In this document: positions 1 to 10,100 of the stretch, piece after piece | Layout: every line of letters begins with the position of its first letter | Numbering within the stretch: position 1 is the stretch's first letter | Assembly (NCBI GenBank): GCA_947167935.1 | Contig: CAMVJU010000004.1 | Coordinates: 1-64,000 of the forward strand | Reading direction: 5' to 3' | DNA from: an uncultured Prevotellaceae bacterium | GTDB lineage: Bacteria; Bacteroidota; Bacteroidia; Bacteroidales; Bacteroidaceae | Length of the DNA: 64,000 nt | Program-made: the position numbers and the translations under genes | The notes under the pieces: model-generated | Told to the model about the DNA's origin: nothing | The model's input: the letters and a program-made list of their open reading frames with translations, nothing else | Databases searched by the model: none

Positions 1-150
1 CGAGCTCGTTCACGCTCGATAAAGCTTGAGCGAGCTCAGCTTTATTCTCACTTACACACGACCTTGAGCTAAAGCTCGAGCTCGTTCACGCTCGATAAAG
101 CTTGAGCGAGCTCAGCTTTATTCTCACTTACGCACGACCTTTTTTACCTG
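1..150. repeat. 76-bp tandem duplication at the 3' end of the giant secreted-protein gene
   Basis: Positions 1-76 are repeated almost exactly from 77 to about 141. Each unit holds a hairpin (ATAAAGCT.GAGC with its complement on the minus strand), a GAGCTCGAGC segment and a copy of the gene's last codons plus stop (AAGGTCGTGNGTAAGTGAGAA on the minus strand). The inner copy at 128-141 overlaps the true stop codon at 124-126. The array may continue beyond the left edge of the window. The same architecture with a different hairpin sequence occurs at 46431-46532. Confidence 0.85.
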
Positions 151-3100
151 CGAGCCGCTGCGCTCGATGGTGATGCCACGCTCGGGCTGGGTGATGCGCT
201 GGCCGTTGAGGCGGAAGAAGAGCACTGGCTCTGTCCCGACAGGAGAGCCGTCGGGCATGGTGGGTGCCTCGATGCCGTCAGGCCGCTGGATGCCCTTGTA
301 GCTGTACTCTGCCACGGGGCTGTCTTCCATACCCGGTGCCACTGCCATCGCCTTGATGTGGATGCTGTCGCCTGTCAGGACGATGGGCGCATCGTAGGTG
401 TAGACGCTCTTACTGCCTACGTCGCAGGGACAAGTGCCGTCGAGGGTGTAAAGGATGGTGGCGCCGCTGGTAGCACAGGTGAGGCGTATCTCAGAGCCGA
501 TGTAGAGCGTGGTGCCATTGATGCGTGATGCCTTGGGTGCTGCCACCTGCATCTGCTCGGGGTTGCGCACGGTGATGAGCGTGGTGGTGGTCAGCTCTTC
601 ATTTGTCAGGGTAAACCTGACGACACTCGTGCCTTGTGCCTCGGCCTTGACAGAGAGCTTGGCCTCGCCGTTTTGGTCGAAGCCCACCTCCGACCCCTCC
701 CCAAGGGAGGGGAGGCCGATTACTTCTGCATCGGATACTGTTACCTTCACTTTTCTACCTCTGGCTGCTGCGGCGGGCACGGCCTTCACAAGGATGGTGG
801 CTTCCTGATTCTCAGCCAGGTTCACCAGCGAGTCGGTAATGAGGGCTTCTATGCGCTGCTCCACCGTGAACTGCTGGGTGAAGTCCTGCTCCATCGGTAT
901 GCCTGCATAGCTTTCCACGGCCTTCTTAATCGTAAGCTGTATCTTATCGTTAACGTTAAGGTTATCGTTAGCAACAAACCGCACCTTCGAGGCATAGACG
1001 GAGTCGGGCGTTTGATAACCGCTCTCGGCATTGAGCAGCTCTATCTTGCCGCTGATGGCCTGTCCGCCCTTGGTGACGAAGATGTTCTCGGTCTTCAATG
1101 TGTTCGGACGCATGTACTTGTCGAAGGTGATGTCGATACCGTTGGTATAGGCCTTCACCTTGGCTACGTTGGGCTGTTTGAACTGCGTGATGCCCACGTT
1201 CACCTCCAACTGTGGCGGCGGCACGGGCAGCCAGTCGCTAAAGGTCGTCTCATAGCCCTGCTTCTCGTACTTCACCTGCCACAGGCCTGTGGGCACATCC
1301 CACTGGTAGCGGCCGTCGGCATCGGTGAAGAGCGGGTTTTCCTGAGCATACGTCTCAGCATCCCAGAGCACAGCCTCGTCATGGAAGTCGCCATACATAT
1401 CCTCCTTGGTCTCCTTGTAGTAGCACGTGGTGGTGACACCCTCCACGCGATTAGAGTTCACAGCTTCGTAGACGTAGCCCGACGGGTCGCGCACAAACCA
1501 AAGATTGGTGAAACCGAAATTTATATTAATTTTCCAGCCACCAGAATCGGAATCATCATTATCGTCATTGGTTGAAAGTGTTCCGTTGTTAGGCTTATTG
1601 CTGTCATCATCGTCAGGATCGGGGTCACATTTCAAGGCAGCAAGGCGCTTCTCAATGATGCCGCGGTCTTTTTCCGACTCTTTGTTCTGCCATGCGCTGT
1701 ACCATGCTGAGACAAGGTCTAAGACTCTTGCTCCCAACCACGTCCATATGGTAGGAGGTAATGCACCCAGTGCCAAATTTCCTCCTTCGCCGGCTAATTT
1801 TAGTTGATTGGTTATCGTGTGCTTCACACAATATCCAAAGCAGCTTGTTACGAGATTCCATGCCTCTGTCGGATTTCCTTCACAGGGCAGCTTGGCATAG
1901 CATTTACCGAAGAGAACTGTCCATTTCAGCATGTCATAGGCGCAATTCATTCCTGTGCACATCAATGGACCAAGTTCGAACAGGGCCTTGATGGGTGGAT
2001 TGTTCAAGAAACTCGCCACTTTGATTTCCAGTTTTTGAACTGGCTTCAGATGGTTGGGCAACAATATGTTGACTTGTTCAATAAGTTGTTTCTTGGTCTT
2101 CTCGGCACTGGCAAACAGCTTCTCAGCCTTTTCCACAGCTTTCTTTATCGGCCCGTTAAGTTTGCTATTCCATCCACTGATTTTTGCACTAGACTGTGTT
2201 ATCTTTGTGCTTAAATCAGATACTTGGGTGCGACAATCATTCCTTCTGTTGATGCAGCGCTGTCGCTCGGCAGTACCGGTATTCGGATTATTGATTTTAT
2301 CGGTATATTCCTGTATCTGTTGTTGGTATTCCCTTTGGCTTTTACTGTATTCACTAATTCTGGCATTCTCGTCAGCTATGTCACACTCAATCGAGTATTT
2401 CTCCAGTTTTGCCTTCGACATGTCATCGCCAAGCCTATCCAAGGTGCTCTTCCATGAGTCCTCAAGGAATTTTTTCAATTTCTCAACACCATTATCATAT
2501 AGGCATTTAATCCCGTCGAGAGAAGAGAGCATCATATTGGCGAAGTTGCTGATGAGCTCGACTGTGTTGTTCAAGTCTGCTTGGGCAGCGATGTTTTTCA
2601 GACTCTGTCCGAAACTGCCGCAGTCTTCGATGAACTTACCGAACTTGTCCATGCAGTGCTGGGGGAAGAGTGAGCCGATGAGGCTAAGTGGCTTAATCTC
2701 AACTTCTTGTGCCCTTCTCAAATCGAGACCTCGTGCCTGAGCCTCTGCCTGGTCAATAATCTCTCTTGAGTAGAGCATCATGTTCTTCATGTCAATGTAA
2801 CACTCCTTATTCTCATCGGCATAGCACAGGAAACAGCTGCCGTCGGTCATTGGCATCTCGACATAGCCCTCTTCCAAAAGTTGTTCCTTGTTGACAGAGG
2901 TCAGCTTATGTTGCAGATAGTGCAGGTATTGGTTCTCATACTGCACAATATAATCCTGCTCGCCCTGCTGTATATGTACCTCAGTTGTGTCAGGGTACCA
3001 AAATAGCGTCAGCCCTGTAAGTACGCTGTCACGTAACTCTTTTTGTTGAGTTTCAAGACTAGAAATGAGTGAATTAACGACTGTTAAACGTGATTCAAGA

Positions 3101-6100
3101 TCGGTTTCCATTCTTGGGTGAGACGTTTCCCATTGTGAAATAATGGTGTTGAGAAGGTCGGTGGCCTGCTCCAGTTGCTCCACGGTAAGGTCGGGTTGCG
3201 ACATGATGGCATCCACCTCGCTGAAATCAATGCGGTATTTCTCCTTGGATGCATCTACGATACTATCGCCAATGACGACACGCAGAAGCTGGTCAATACG
3301 TTGTATGGTTGCATCGTCGGGGTTTTCTATCTGCAATAGGGCATCCAGCTCGTCGCGCTCTTCCTGATCGTCCAGCATCACATCGTCATCGAAGATGTGA
3401 TAAGTCTCAAGGAATATGCGACGGCTCTCCTCATAATACGCATCGGCTTCGGCTATGAAGTCATCAATCACCTCACGGTCGACAGTAGGTTTTTCAAGCA
3501 CGTTGGTATACTCCACGTCAACGTTGATAGGCAGATTGCTGTAGTTCATCTCAGGCTGATAGAACCAGCACTTCTGGCGCTCGTTGTACTTCACGTGGTA
3601 TGTTTCCACGTTGCGTCGCTCATACATCACATACAGGACGACATCCTTGATGGCAGTAGTGTCATTCACTAATAGGTCGTTCTCGTCGTAGAAATTAATA
3701 CGGAAGTTAATGTAGAATTCGCCGAGTGCAGAGACCTTAATTCCCTTGGGGTTGACCTCGTTGGTGCGGAAGTCGAACACGAACTGGTGGTTGTTGCTCT
3801 CACCCCTCGTGTCCTTGGTCTCATAAGTAACAACAGGCGTGAGGTGTCCTCGGTCGATCTTCACCGTCTTTGTCTCCGACTGCATCTGTATACCCTCCGG
3901 CGTAGTGATAACTGCGTAGATATCATGCTCGGAGAGGTTATAGGGGTTGTTCAGGGGGCACATCACTGAGAAGTAGCCAGTGCCGATGGCGGTGGTCTGA
4001 CCAATGCTCACGCCGCCGTCAAAGACCTCTACCTGCGACAGGGGCACAGCCATACCCGTGACGGGCAGCAGGCGTCGACCAGTAGTAGCAGGCACGTTGA
4101 TGGTGAGATCCCCGGCAGAGAATGTCACAGCGCCGATGGGCTGTATCTTCGTGGCACCATTCAGATGGAAACGTGTGCCGGCAGCCACTTCGAAAGTGCC
4201 ACCCTGCGTGGGAACGACACAGAAGCGCACGGCATCATTCAAATCCTCGATGAGCACGGTGATGCGACGGTCGTCTACTTCGTAGGCGGCTGTGCGGTTG
4301 CCTACCATCATCGAGTTCTCGACAAACTCACAGCCCTCAGGCATATCGAACTGGAGACGTACCTTGCTCAGCGCATCGACGTATGCCGGCTTGAAGGCCA
4401 GCTCGGCACGCACGGTGACATAGCTGCCAACGGTTACCTCCGTCTTGTTTACCGACACGGTGGTGGCGTCGCTGGTATAGCGGAAGCGGTCTTCATCGAG
4501 CACGGGGATGCTGTGGTTCTTTACCTCCGTGATATGTGCGCTGCGGATGGTCACCTCGTTCATTACCATCTGCTGGTCGTCCATACCCTCTAAGGACAGG
4601 AGGTTGTCGAGTGAGCTGACAGAGGTAAACAGCTCGGAATAGCTCATGGTGACCAGGGTGTAGTTGCCGTCCTTCAGATGAGTGGCTGTCAGTTCCGTAT
4701 TCTTATAGGGTGCCCAGCCTACCTGCTGTCCCTCGCTGTCATAGAGCACACCCATCACACTCATGTTGTCGGTCATCTCGAAGGAGGCCTTCAGCTGGCC
4801 CATCTCCTTGATTCCGAAGATGGCGGTGGCGCGTGCATTGTTGTCGACGGTGCACGTAGTGGTGATGGGCATGAAGTCGCCAGTGATGCTGGTGGCGGTG
4901 ATGCGCAGACGGGTGCCCTCTGCCAGCTCGTCGCCAAGGAGCACAAGGATGGGATACTGCGAGCTGATGTCGGTCAGTTCCTGGCCATGCGTCTCGTCAT
5001 AGACGGTGTAGGCGATATTGTCAGGATTGCTATAACCCTCCTCTGTAACGGATTCCTCGCCGTCAGCAACGGCTGCGGTGTACGACAGGTCGAGGTCGAC
5101 AATGGTGCCGGTGATGTCCTTGAGGGAGAAGTCGAGGACGTCATCCGACGGGAGAACCGTCGGGCACACTGAGGCTTTCAAGTAGTCGCTGTGCGAGACG
5201 GTGATGGTGGTCGGGGATTGCAAATCCCCTCCAACAGAACCATAGACCGTCAGCTCGTAATGACCGTTGATGTCGGTCTTCGTGCTCTGTGTCACAGGAT
5301 AGGAGCCGTTCAACATCTGACTTACGGTGACGGTGGCGCCACGAATGGTTTTGCCTGTACTCTCAGCCGTAACGGTGCCGGTGAGCGTGATTGAGGTGAG
5401 AGGTGAGAGTGGTATGCGCAAGGTAGAACCTTGCACCACAGCATAGAGCGTGTCGGCAGGATTCTGATACTGGCGGCCCAGTGTCTCACCCAGCTTCACA
5501 CGGCAGACGACCTGCGTGCCGCTGAGCTGCTGGGGTAGCGTGGGGCCTTGGCCGAGGTAGACGCCCTGACGGTCGGTCCAGGTTACAGACCCCACCCCTT
5601 GCCCCTCCCCTTGAGGGGAGGTGAGTTGATTACCCTGCGGGTCTAGAAGCTGGAGGGTAACATCGATGGGAGTCTTCAGGTTAGAGAAACTGACCTGCAA
5701 ATCCTTGTCCACGATGTCGATGCCCTCGATACTGCCCAGCACATCACCCCGCTGATTCTTCAGGTAGAGGTTGTGCTGCGTGTTGTGGATGAGGTTATTA
5801 AAGGTGTAGCTCGTGGCACTGGTAATGACGTAGCGCTGGCTCTGCAGCGTCTTCGTGTTCACCAGCTCGAGGAACATATCCTTATAGCTATTGGCCTGCG
5901 GCAGATTGACGGTGAGTTTCTGCACGCCCTGTGTGATGGGCAGAATGAGAAATTCCTTCCAGCCTCGTGCCTCCTGATAGAGCGGCACAGCCTCAGCAGG
6001 CACATGGACGATGATGTTGTCGAGCGTCAGACCGTCGAAGGCCCATGCATAGTAGTAATTGTTGCCACTCCCCTGCTCGTCAGGTAGCTTTCCCTCAAAG

Positions 6101-7125
6101 ACGGGCGGCGTAGTGGCGAAGCAGGTGACGGTGGTCAGCGACTCGCAGCCGCGGAAGGCATACTTGCCGATGCTGAGCGTAGTGGCGGGCAGCACAACCT
6201 GCTTCAGCGATTTGATGCTGAAGCAACCGTCGGTGAACTTCGTGATACCACTGGTGCGGCTATAGTCGAGGAACTCCAGATTGTTACATTCGCTTGTGAT
6301 GGCGCGGCAGTCGATGGGATAGTCATAGGTAAGTTTTTCGTCCGTACACTGTCCGGCTATGGTGGCACTCTTCACCAAGCTCCAGTCACTGTGCCAAGGG
6401 TCGCGGCGGGTCACTTCCATAACATCCTCGTAGAGGTGTCCCATCCTGAAGTCGGTCATGATGAGCTCGCCGCTCTCCTTGTCCCACTTGTTGGCGTATG
6501 GGTTGACAGGTGTCTCGGGGTCGTACTCATACATGGCGTAGAGTGTCATATCGCGCTCTGGCATGATGAAGGTGTAGGGATTGTCGGTAGAGACAATCTC
6601 GCCGTCGAGCTGCCAGCCCACGAAGGTAAAGCCAGTAGCGGGATAGGCCTGCACAGTGAACTCATAGCCCGTCCACACCAGCCAGTTCTGGGCGCTCTCG
6701 GCGCCTAAGCCCCATGTGAAGGCACCGCCATACGACGGGTTGGAGCGCAGGTAGAGGCGGTTCCACGTATCGGTATAGCCGTCCTCACGCGGGCCCGGCG
6801 GATTCTCAGGGTCGTACTCGGTATGTCCCGTGAGGGTGACGTTACGGGCGGGCATCGTGAAGGTGTAGCGCAATGAGTCGCACACCACCCTACCCTGCTC
6901 GTCAGTCCAACTGACGAAGCTGTACTCCGAGCGAAGGCTACCCGTGAGATGCACCTCCTCGCCAGCGGCGTATTCAGAGCGCCTGTCGTAGGTGCTTTTG
7001 CCGTAGGCGTAGGCACTGAGTGTACCGTCTTCGGGAACGTTCAGTGTTACCGTATATTTCGTGTCTTGTGCATGTGCCGCCACCATACCGAGCAACAACA
7101 AGCAAAGGCTAAATAATCTTCTCAT
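124..7125 (-). CDS. giant secreted modular surface protein (InlB-like, BspA-LRR, carboxypeptidase-regulatory-like, chitobiase-C modules)
   Basis: A 2,333-aa exported protein of unknown function, probably a surface adhesin or glycan-associated protein. I start at the Met at 7125 because it opens a clean signal peptide (MRRLFSLCLLLLGMVAAHAQ); an in-frame Met 18 codons upstream would bury it. In order: two InlB-like repeats with FVSW/FVGW and TFTMP/TFIMP motifs (about 20-220), a short BspA-type leucine-rich stretch (275-400), a carboxypeptidase-regulatory-like fold (575-665), a long Glu/Lys coiled coil (1555-1680), an Asp-rich linker, a conserved block starting DPSGYVYEAV (about 1870-1975), and a chitobiase-C-like fold near 2200-2280. 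The C-terminus FRLNGQR...VKKVVRK looks like a type IX sorting tail. It lies 57 bp downstream of another giant secreted protein and is probably co-transcribed with it. Two G/C-rich palindromes (5604-5621, 694-712) are inserted in frame. Confidence 0.8.
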   Translation of the reverse strand: MRRLFSLCLLLLGMVAAHAQDTKYTVTLNVPEDGTLSAYAYGKSTYDRRSEYAAGEEVHLTGSLRSEYSFVSWTDEQGRVVCDSLRYTFTMPARNVTLTGHTEYDPENPPGPREDGYTDTWNRLYLRSNPSYGGAFTWGLGAESAQNWLVWTGYEFTVQAYPATGFTFVGWQLDGEIVSTDNPYTFIMPERDMTLYAMYEYDPETPVNPYANKWDKESGELIMTDFRMGHLYEDVMEVTRRDPWHSDWSLVKSATIAGQCTDEKLTYDYPIDCRAITSECNNLEFLDYSRTSGITKFTDGCFSIKSLKQVVLPATTLSIGKYAFRGCESLTTVTCFATTPPVFEGKLPDEQGSGNNYYYAWAFDGLTLDNIIVHVPAEAVPLYQEARGWKEFLILPITQGVQKLTVNLPQANSYKDMFLELVNTKTLQSQRYVITSATSYTFNNLIHNTQHNLYLKNQRGDVLGSIEGIDIVDKDLQVSFSNLKTPIDVTLQLLDPQGNQLTSPQGEGQGVGSVTWTDRQGVYLGQGPTLPQQLSGTQVVCRVKLGETLGRQYQNPADTLYAVVQGSTLRIPLSPLTSITLTGTVTAESTGKTIRGATVTVSQMLNGSYPVTQSTKTDINGHYELTVYGSVGGDLQSPTTITVSHSDYLKASVCPTVLPSDDVLDFSLKDITGTIVDLDLSYTAAVADGEESVTEEGYSNPDNIAYTVYDETHGQELTDISSQYPILVLLGDELAEGTRLRITATSITGDFMPITTTCTVDNNARATAIFGIKEMGQLKASFEMTDNMSVMGVLYDSEGQQVGWAPYKNTELTATHLKDGNYTLVTMSYSELFTSVSSLDNLLSLEGMDDQQMVMNEVTIRSAHITEVKNHSIPVLDEDRFRYTSDATTVSVNKTEVTVGSYVTVRAELAFKPAYVDALSKVRLQFDMPEGCEFVENSMMVGNRTAAYEVDDRRITVLIEDLNDAVRFCVVPTQGGTFEVAAGTRFHLNGATKIQPIGAVTFSAGDLTINVPATTGRRLLPVTGMAVPLSQVEVFDGGVSIGQTTAIGTGYFSVMCPLNNPYNLSEHDIYAVITTPEGIQMQSETKTVKIDRGHLTPVVTYETKDTRGESNNHQFVFDFRTNEVNPKGIKVSALGEFYINFRINFYDENDLLVNDTTAIKDVVLYVMYERRNVETYHVKYNERQKCWFYQPEMNYSNLPINVDVEYTNVLEKPTVDREVIDDFIAEADAYYEESRRIFLETYHIFDDDVMLDDQEERDELDALLQIENPDDATIQRIDQLLRVVIGDSIVDASKEKYRIDFSEVDAIMSQPDLTVEQLEQATDLLNTIISQWETSHPRMETDLESRLTVVNSLISSLETQQKELRDSVLTGLTLFWYPDTTEVHIQQGEQDYIVQYENQYLHYLQHKLTSVNKEQLLEEGYVEMPMTDGSCFLCYADENKECYIDMKNMMLYSREIIDQAEAQARGLDLRRAQEVEIKPLSLIGSLFPQHCMDKFGKFIEDCGSFGQSLKNIAAQADLNNTVELISNFANMMLSSLDGIKCLYDNGVEKLKKFLEDSWKSTLDRLGDDMSKAKLEKYSIECDIADENARISEYSKSQREYQQQIQEYTDKINNPNTGTAERQRCINRRNDCRTQVSDLSTKITQSSAKISGWNSKLNGPIKKAVEKAEKLFASAEKTKKQLIEQVNILLPNHLKPVQKLEIKVASFLNNPPIKALFELGPLMCTGMNCAYDMLKWTVLFGKCYAKLPCEGNPTEAWNLVTSCFGYCVKHTITNQLKLAGEGGNLALGALPPTIWTWLGARVLDLVSAWYSAWQNKESEKDRGIIEKRLAALKCDPDPDDDDSNKPNNGTLSTNDDNDDSDSGGWKININFGFTNLWFVRDPSGYVYEAVNSNRVEGVTTTCYYKETKEDMYGDFHDEAVLWDAETYAQENPLFTDADGRYQWDVPTGLWQVKYEKQGYETTFSDWLPVPPPQLEVNVGITQFKQPNVAKVKAYTNGIDITFDKYMRPNTLKTENIFVTKGGQAISGKIELLNAESGYQTPDSVYASKVRFVANDNLNVNDKIQLTIKKAVESYAGIPMEQDFTQQFTVEQRIEALITDSLVNLAENQEATILVKAVPAAAARGRKVKVTVSDAEVIGLPSLGEGSEVGFDQNGEAKLSVKAEAQGTSVVRFTLTNEELTTTTLITVRNPEQMQVAAPKASRINGTTLYIGSEIRLTCATSGATILYTLDGTCPCDVGSKSVYTYDAPIVLTGDSIHIKAMAVAPGMEDSPVAEYSYKGIQRPDGIEAPTMPDGSPVGTEPVLFFRLNGQRITQPERGITIERSGSQVKKVVRK

Positions 7126-7182
7126 AGTCGTGATGTTTAGATTCTTGTTTGTTAAAGACAACATAAACAACTTGGACAACTT

Positions 7183-10100
7183 TTACTCCACTACGAACTT
7201 CTGACCGTTCTTTATGTAGATGCCTTTCTGTGGATGATTGATGCGACGGCCCTGCAGGTCGAAGAACTGCTCCGTTTGTTGCGACTCAGTAGCAACAGAC
7301 TGAATGCCGGTGGCATCACCAAGACGGATGACAAAGCGGCTGTTCAGCGTGCCGGCATCGGCCTGGAAGGTGTAGGCGGCAGCGGTGAGATCGGTCTCAG
7401 CACCGGTCTGCTTGTCGATAAGAGCAACGGTTTGACACGAATTTTCACGGACTGCAAGACTGATGGAGTATGTACCAGATACGGGCAACTGCAGGCCGAG
7501 CTGAATTTCGCCATTGGCGACAGGGCGCTCGTTGATGGCGTACTGCACATCGCCGTCAAGGGTGTAAAGATGGGCGATGCCCTGCTCCATACTGAAGAAC
7601 TTCGAGGCATCGAGACCTGCGTCATAGCCTAATGTTGCCCCTTCGTTCAGCACAAAGCGGGTACGATCAAGCTGTTCCTCAGCATCATTCAGCATCAGGT
7701 TGAATACACGGCGCTGGTGACCAGCCATGCTCGCGCGCGAACTATTATAATATATAGTGTCGCGGATGGCCATATCGTTCTGGCGGCCCTCCTTCAGGAA
7801 GATGACCTGACTTTGGTCGAGCGGGCGCTGGATGAAGAAGGCCTGACCGGGATTGAGGATATAGTCATCGTCAAGCGGAGAATAGGTCTCATACTTCGAC
7901 GAGCGATTCCAAATGGTGATGGGGCTTGTGGTCTGCATGGCGCGGATGTCGAAGAAGCAGGGATAGGGATTGCCGATAAAGTTCCACGAGCGGTTGTGGG
8001 CAAACTCCGTGGGATAGTTGTTCAGGGGCACCACCACGTCCTCATTGGTGAAGAAACGCGTCTTGTTGCCATTGTTCACCGAGGGCAGGAAGAAGTTGTT
8101 GTAATAGCCGTAGAAGTCGTCGTTAGTGGTGCGGATGATGTAACCCTGACGTGCGTGCAGCGTGCTGTCCTTCGTAATCTTCGTCCAAGCTTCAGTGTTC
8201 TGGCCATCGGCGCGCTTCTTGCCATCGTAAGTACGGATGACGAAGGGATCGTCGGAACGTGTGCAGGTGATGTCGGAGACCTTCACGTCGTATGGCACGG
8301 TGAAGAACGTCCAGTAGTTCTTTGCAACATTGATCTCCGTACGGATGACGTTGGCGCGTGCCGTACCATTCACCAGCATAGGCGTGAAGAACTTGCGGTT
8401 GTCGGCTTCCTTGGCGCTGTAGTAGCTGTAGTAGACGTTCAGCGTATCGGCCGACATCGAGGCCTTCGAGCCCACGTAAAGCTGTCCGTAGGTCAACATG
8501 CCGCCGTTGCCGCCCTCGCTTGCGGTATTCTTCACATTGGGAGTGATGTAGATGTTGGGATTCCATGTAGCCATCAGCTCGGCAGGCCACGTCATGTTGT
8601 AAGGCATGTTGACGTAGACGTTCTTCGGCAACTCCTGATGGGTGACGATGTTGTGATAGTCCCAGCCCCTCGTCTGCTTGTAGACGTTCTGCGAAATGTA
8701 GGGCACGCTGATAGTGCGCCCCTTGTCTTTTTCGCGGTCGCCGAAGGGATTATAGCGTGCGCTGCTACTTGTACCGGGATAAATGGTGTAAGCTGGCGCC
8801 ACGCCGAGGCAGATCATGTTCTGCAGGCTGTCGCAGAGACTGAATGGACTGCCATAGAGGGCTTGCACGGAGCTGGGCAGTGTGATCTGCTTCAGGGCGT
8901 AGCATTTGTTGAAAGCGCTGTGCCAGATGTCTATCAATCCCTCGTTCAGCTGCACGTCGGCGAGACGTGGACAATTCTCAAAGGCATTAGCATAGATGTG
9001 CTCCAGCGTGGCGGGCATCGTCACCTTGCGCAGGTGCCTACACTCTGCGAAGGCATAGCTGTCTTCTATTTCGGTCTGTCCGTTGAATTGGATGTCGGTC
9101 AGCTCGTAGTTTCTCACGCATGTACTCGGCATGATGGTTTTCAGCGTGGAGGGGAACTGAATCCTCCAGAGGCCCGATTCATTGTAAGCATCGCTGCCAA
9201 GGCTGGTCACGCCCTCGGGGATGATGGCCTCGCGCAGGTTATAGCAGCGGTAGAAGGCGGCACTGCCGATGGTCTTCATCGTGGCAGGGAACTGGATGCT
9301 ATTCAGGTTATAGCACTGGTAGAAGGCGTTCTTGGGCAGATTCTCGAAGTAGTCGGGCAGCTTCACGTAGTGCAGGTAGTAGTGGTTCTGGAACTGGTTG
9401 TCCACGAAGGCAGTGTTGAGCACCTTGCTCATGTCTATCTCCACCAGTCCGGTGCAGCGGTCGCGCAGATTGATAAGGTCGGCATCGTTCAGCTGGCCCT
9501 TGATACGGATGCGCTTCAGGTCAGCGAGATTGAAGTCATTGCCCTTGATGGCAAAGATCTCATCGCCAAGCGTGCCGGGCTGCTCCACGGTGATGTCAAG
9601 CAGCTCGTAGTCCTGCCGTTCCTTCGCGTCTTCAAGTGCGAAGAGGCGGTTCATGGCCTCGGCGTATGTATCAGCGCTGACGGGTGTACCACCAGCCGCC
9701 CTGATAGCGCTGTTGAGCAGCTCGCGGGCCTTGGCGCGGCCTTCCGTCACGGGCGAGGTGTTCTTCGAGAGATACGTCACCTTGAAGTGGTCGAACACAA
9801 TCCACGTGGGACGGTCGGTGTCGGTCTTACGGATGCCGAAGGTGAGCTTGCCGTCGGTGACAGGCACGACAATGCAGTTCAGGTAGAGATAAGGGCTGCG
9901 TGTGAGGGCGAGTACCGAGGCCTGTTGGCCGCTGACGGTAGGCATGAAGGCGGTGCTGCCCTCGCCGGTGTAATAGCCGGAGGCAACACCCTTATACCAG
10001 CGGTAGATGTTCTGGCCGGTCAGCGCGTCGTCGAAGATGTTCTTCAGCAGCACCTCGCTGTTGTTGGCATAGAGGTAGGTCTCTATCACGTCGCGCTCGG

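Noticed and set aside
634..1575. 313-codon plus-strand open frame
   Set aside because: Antisense to the giant secreted protein; no recognisable motifs or promoter.
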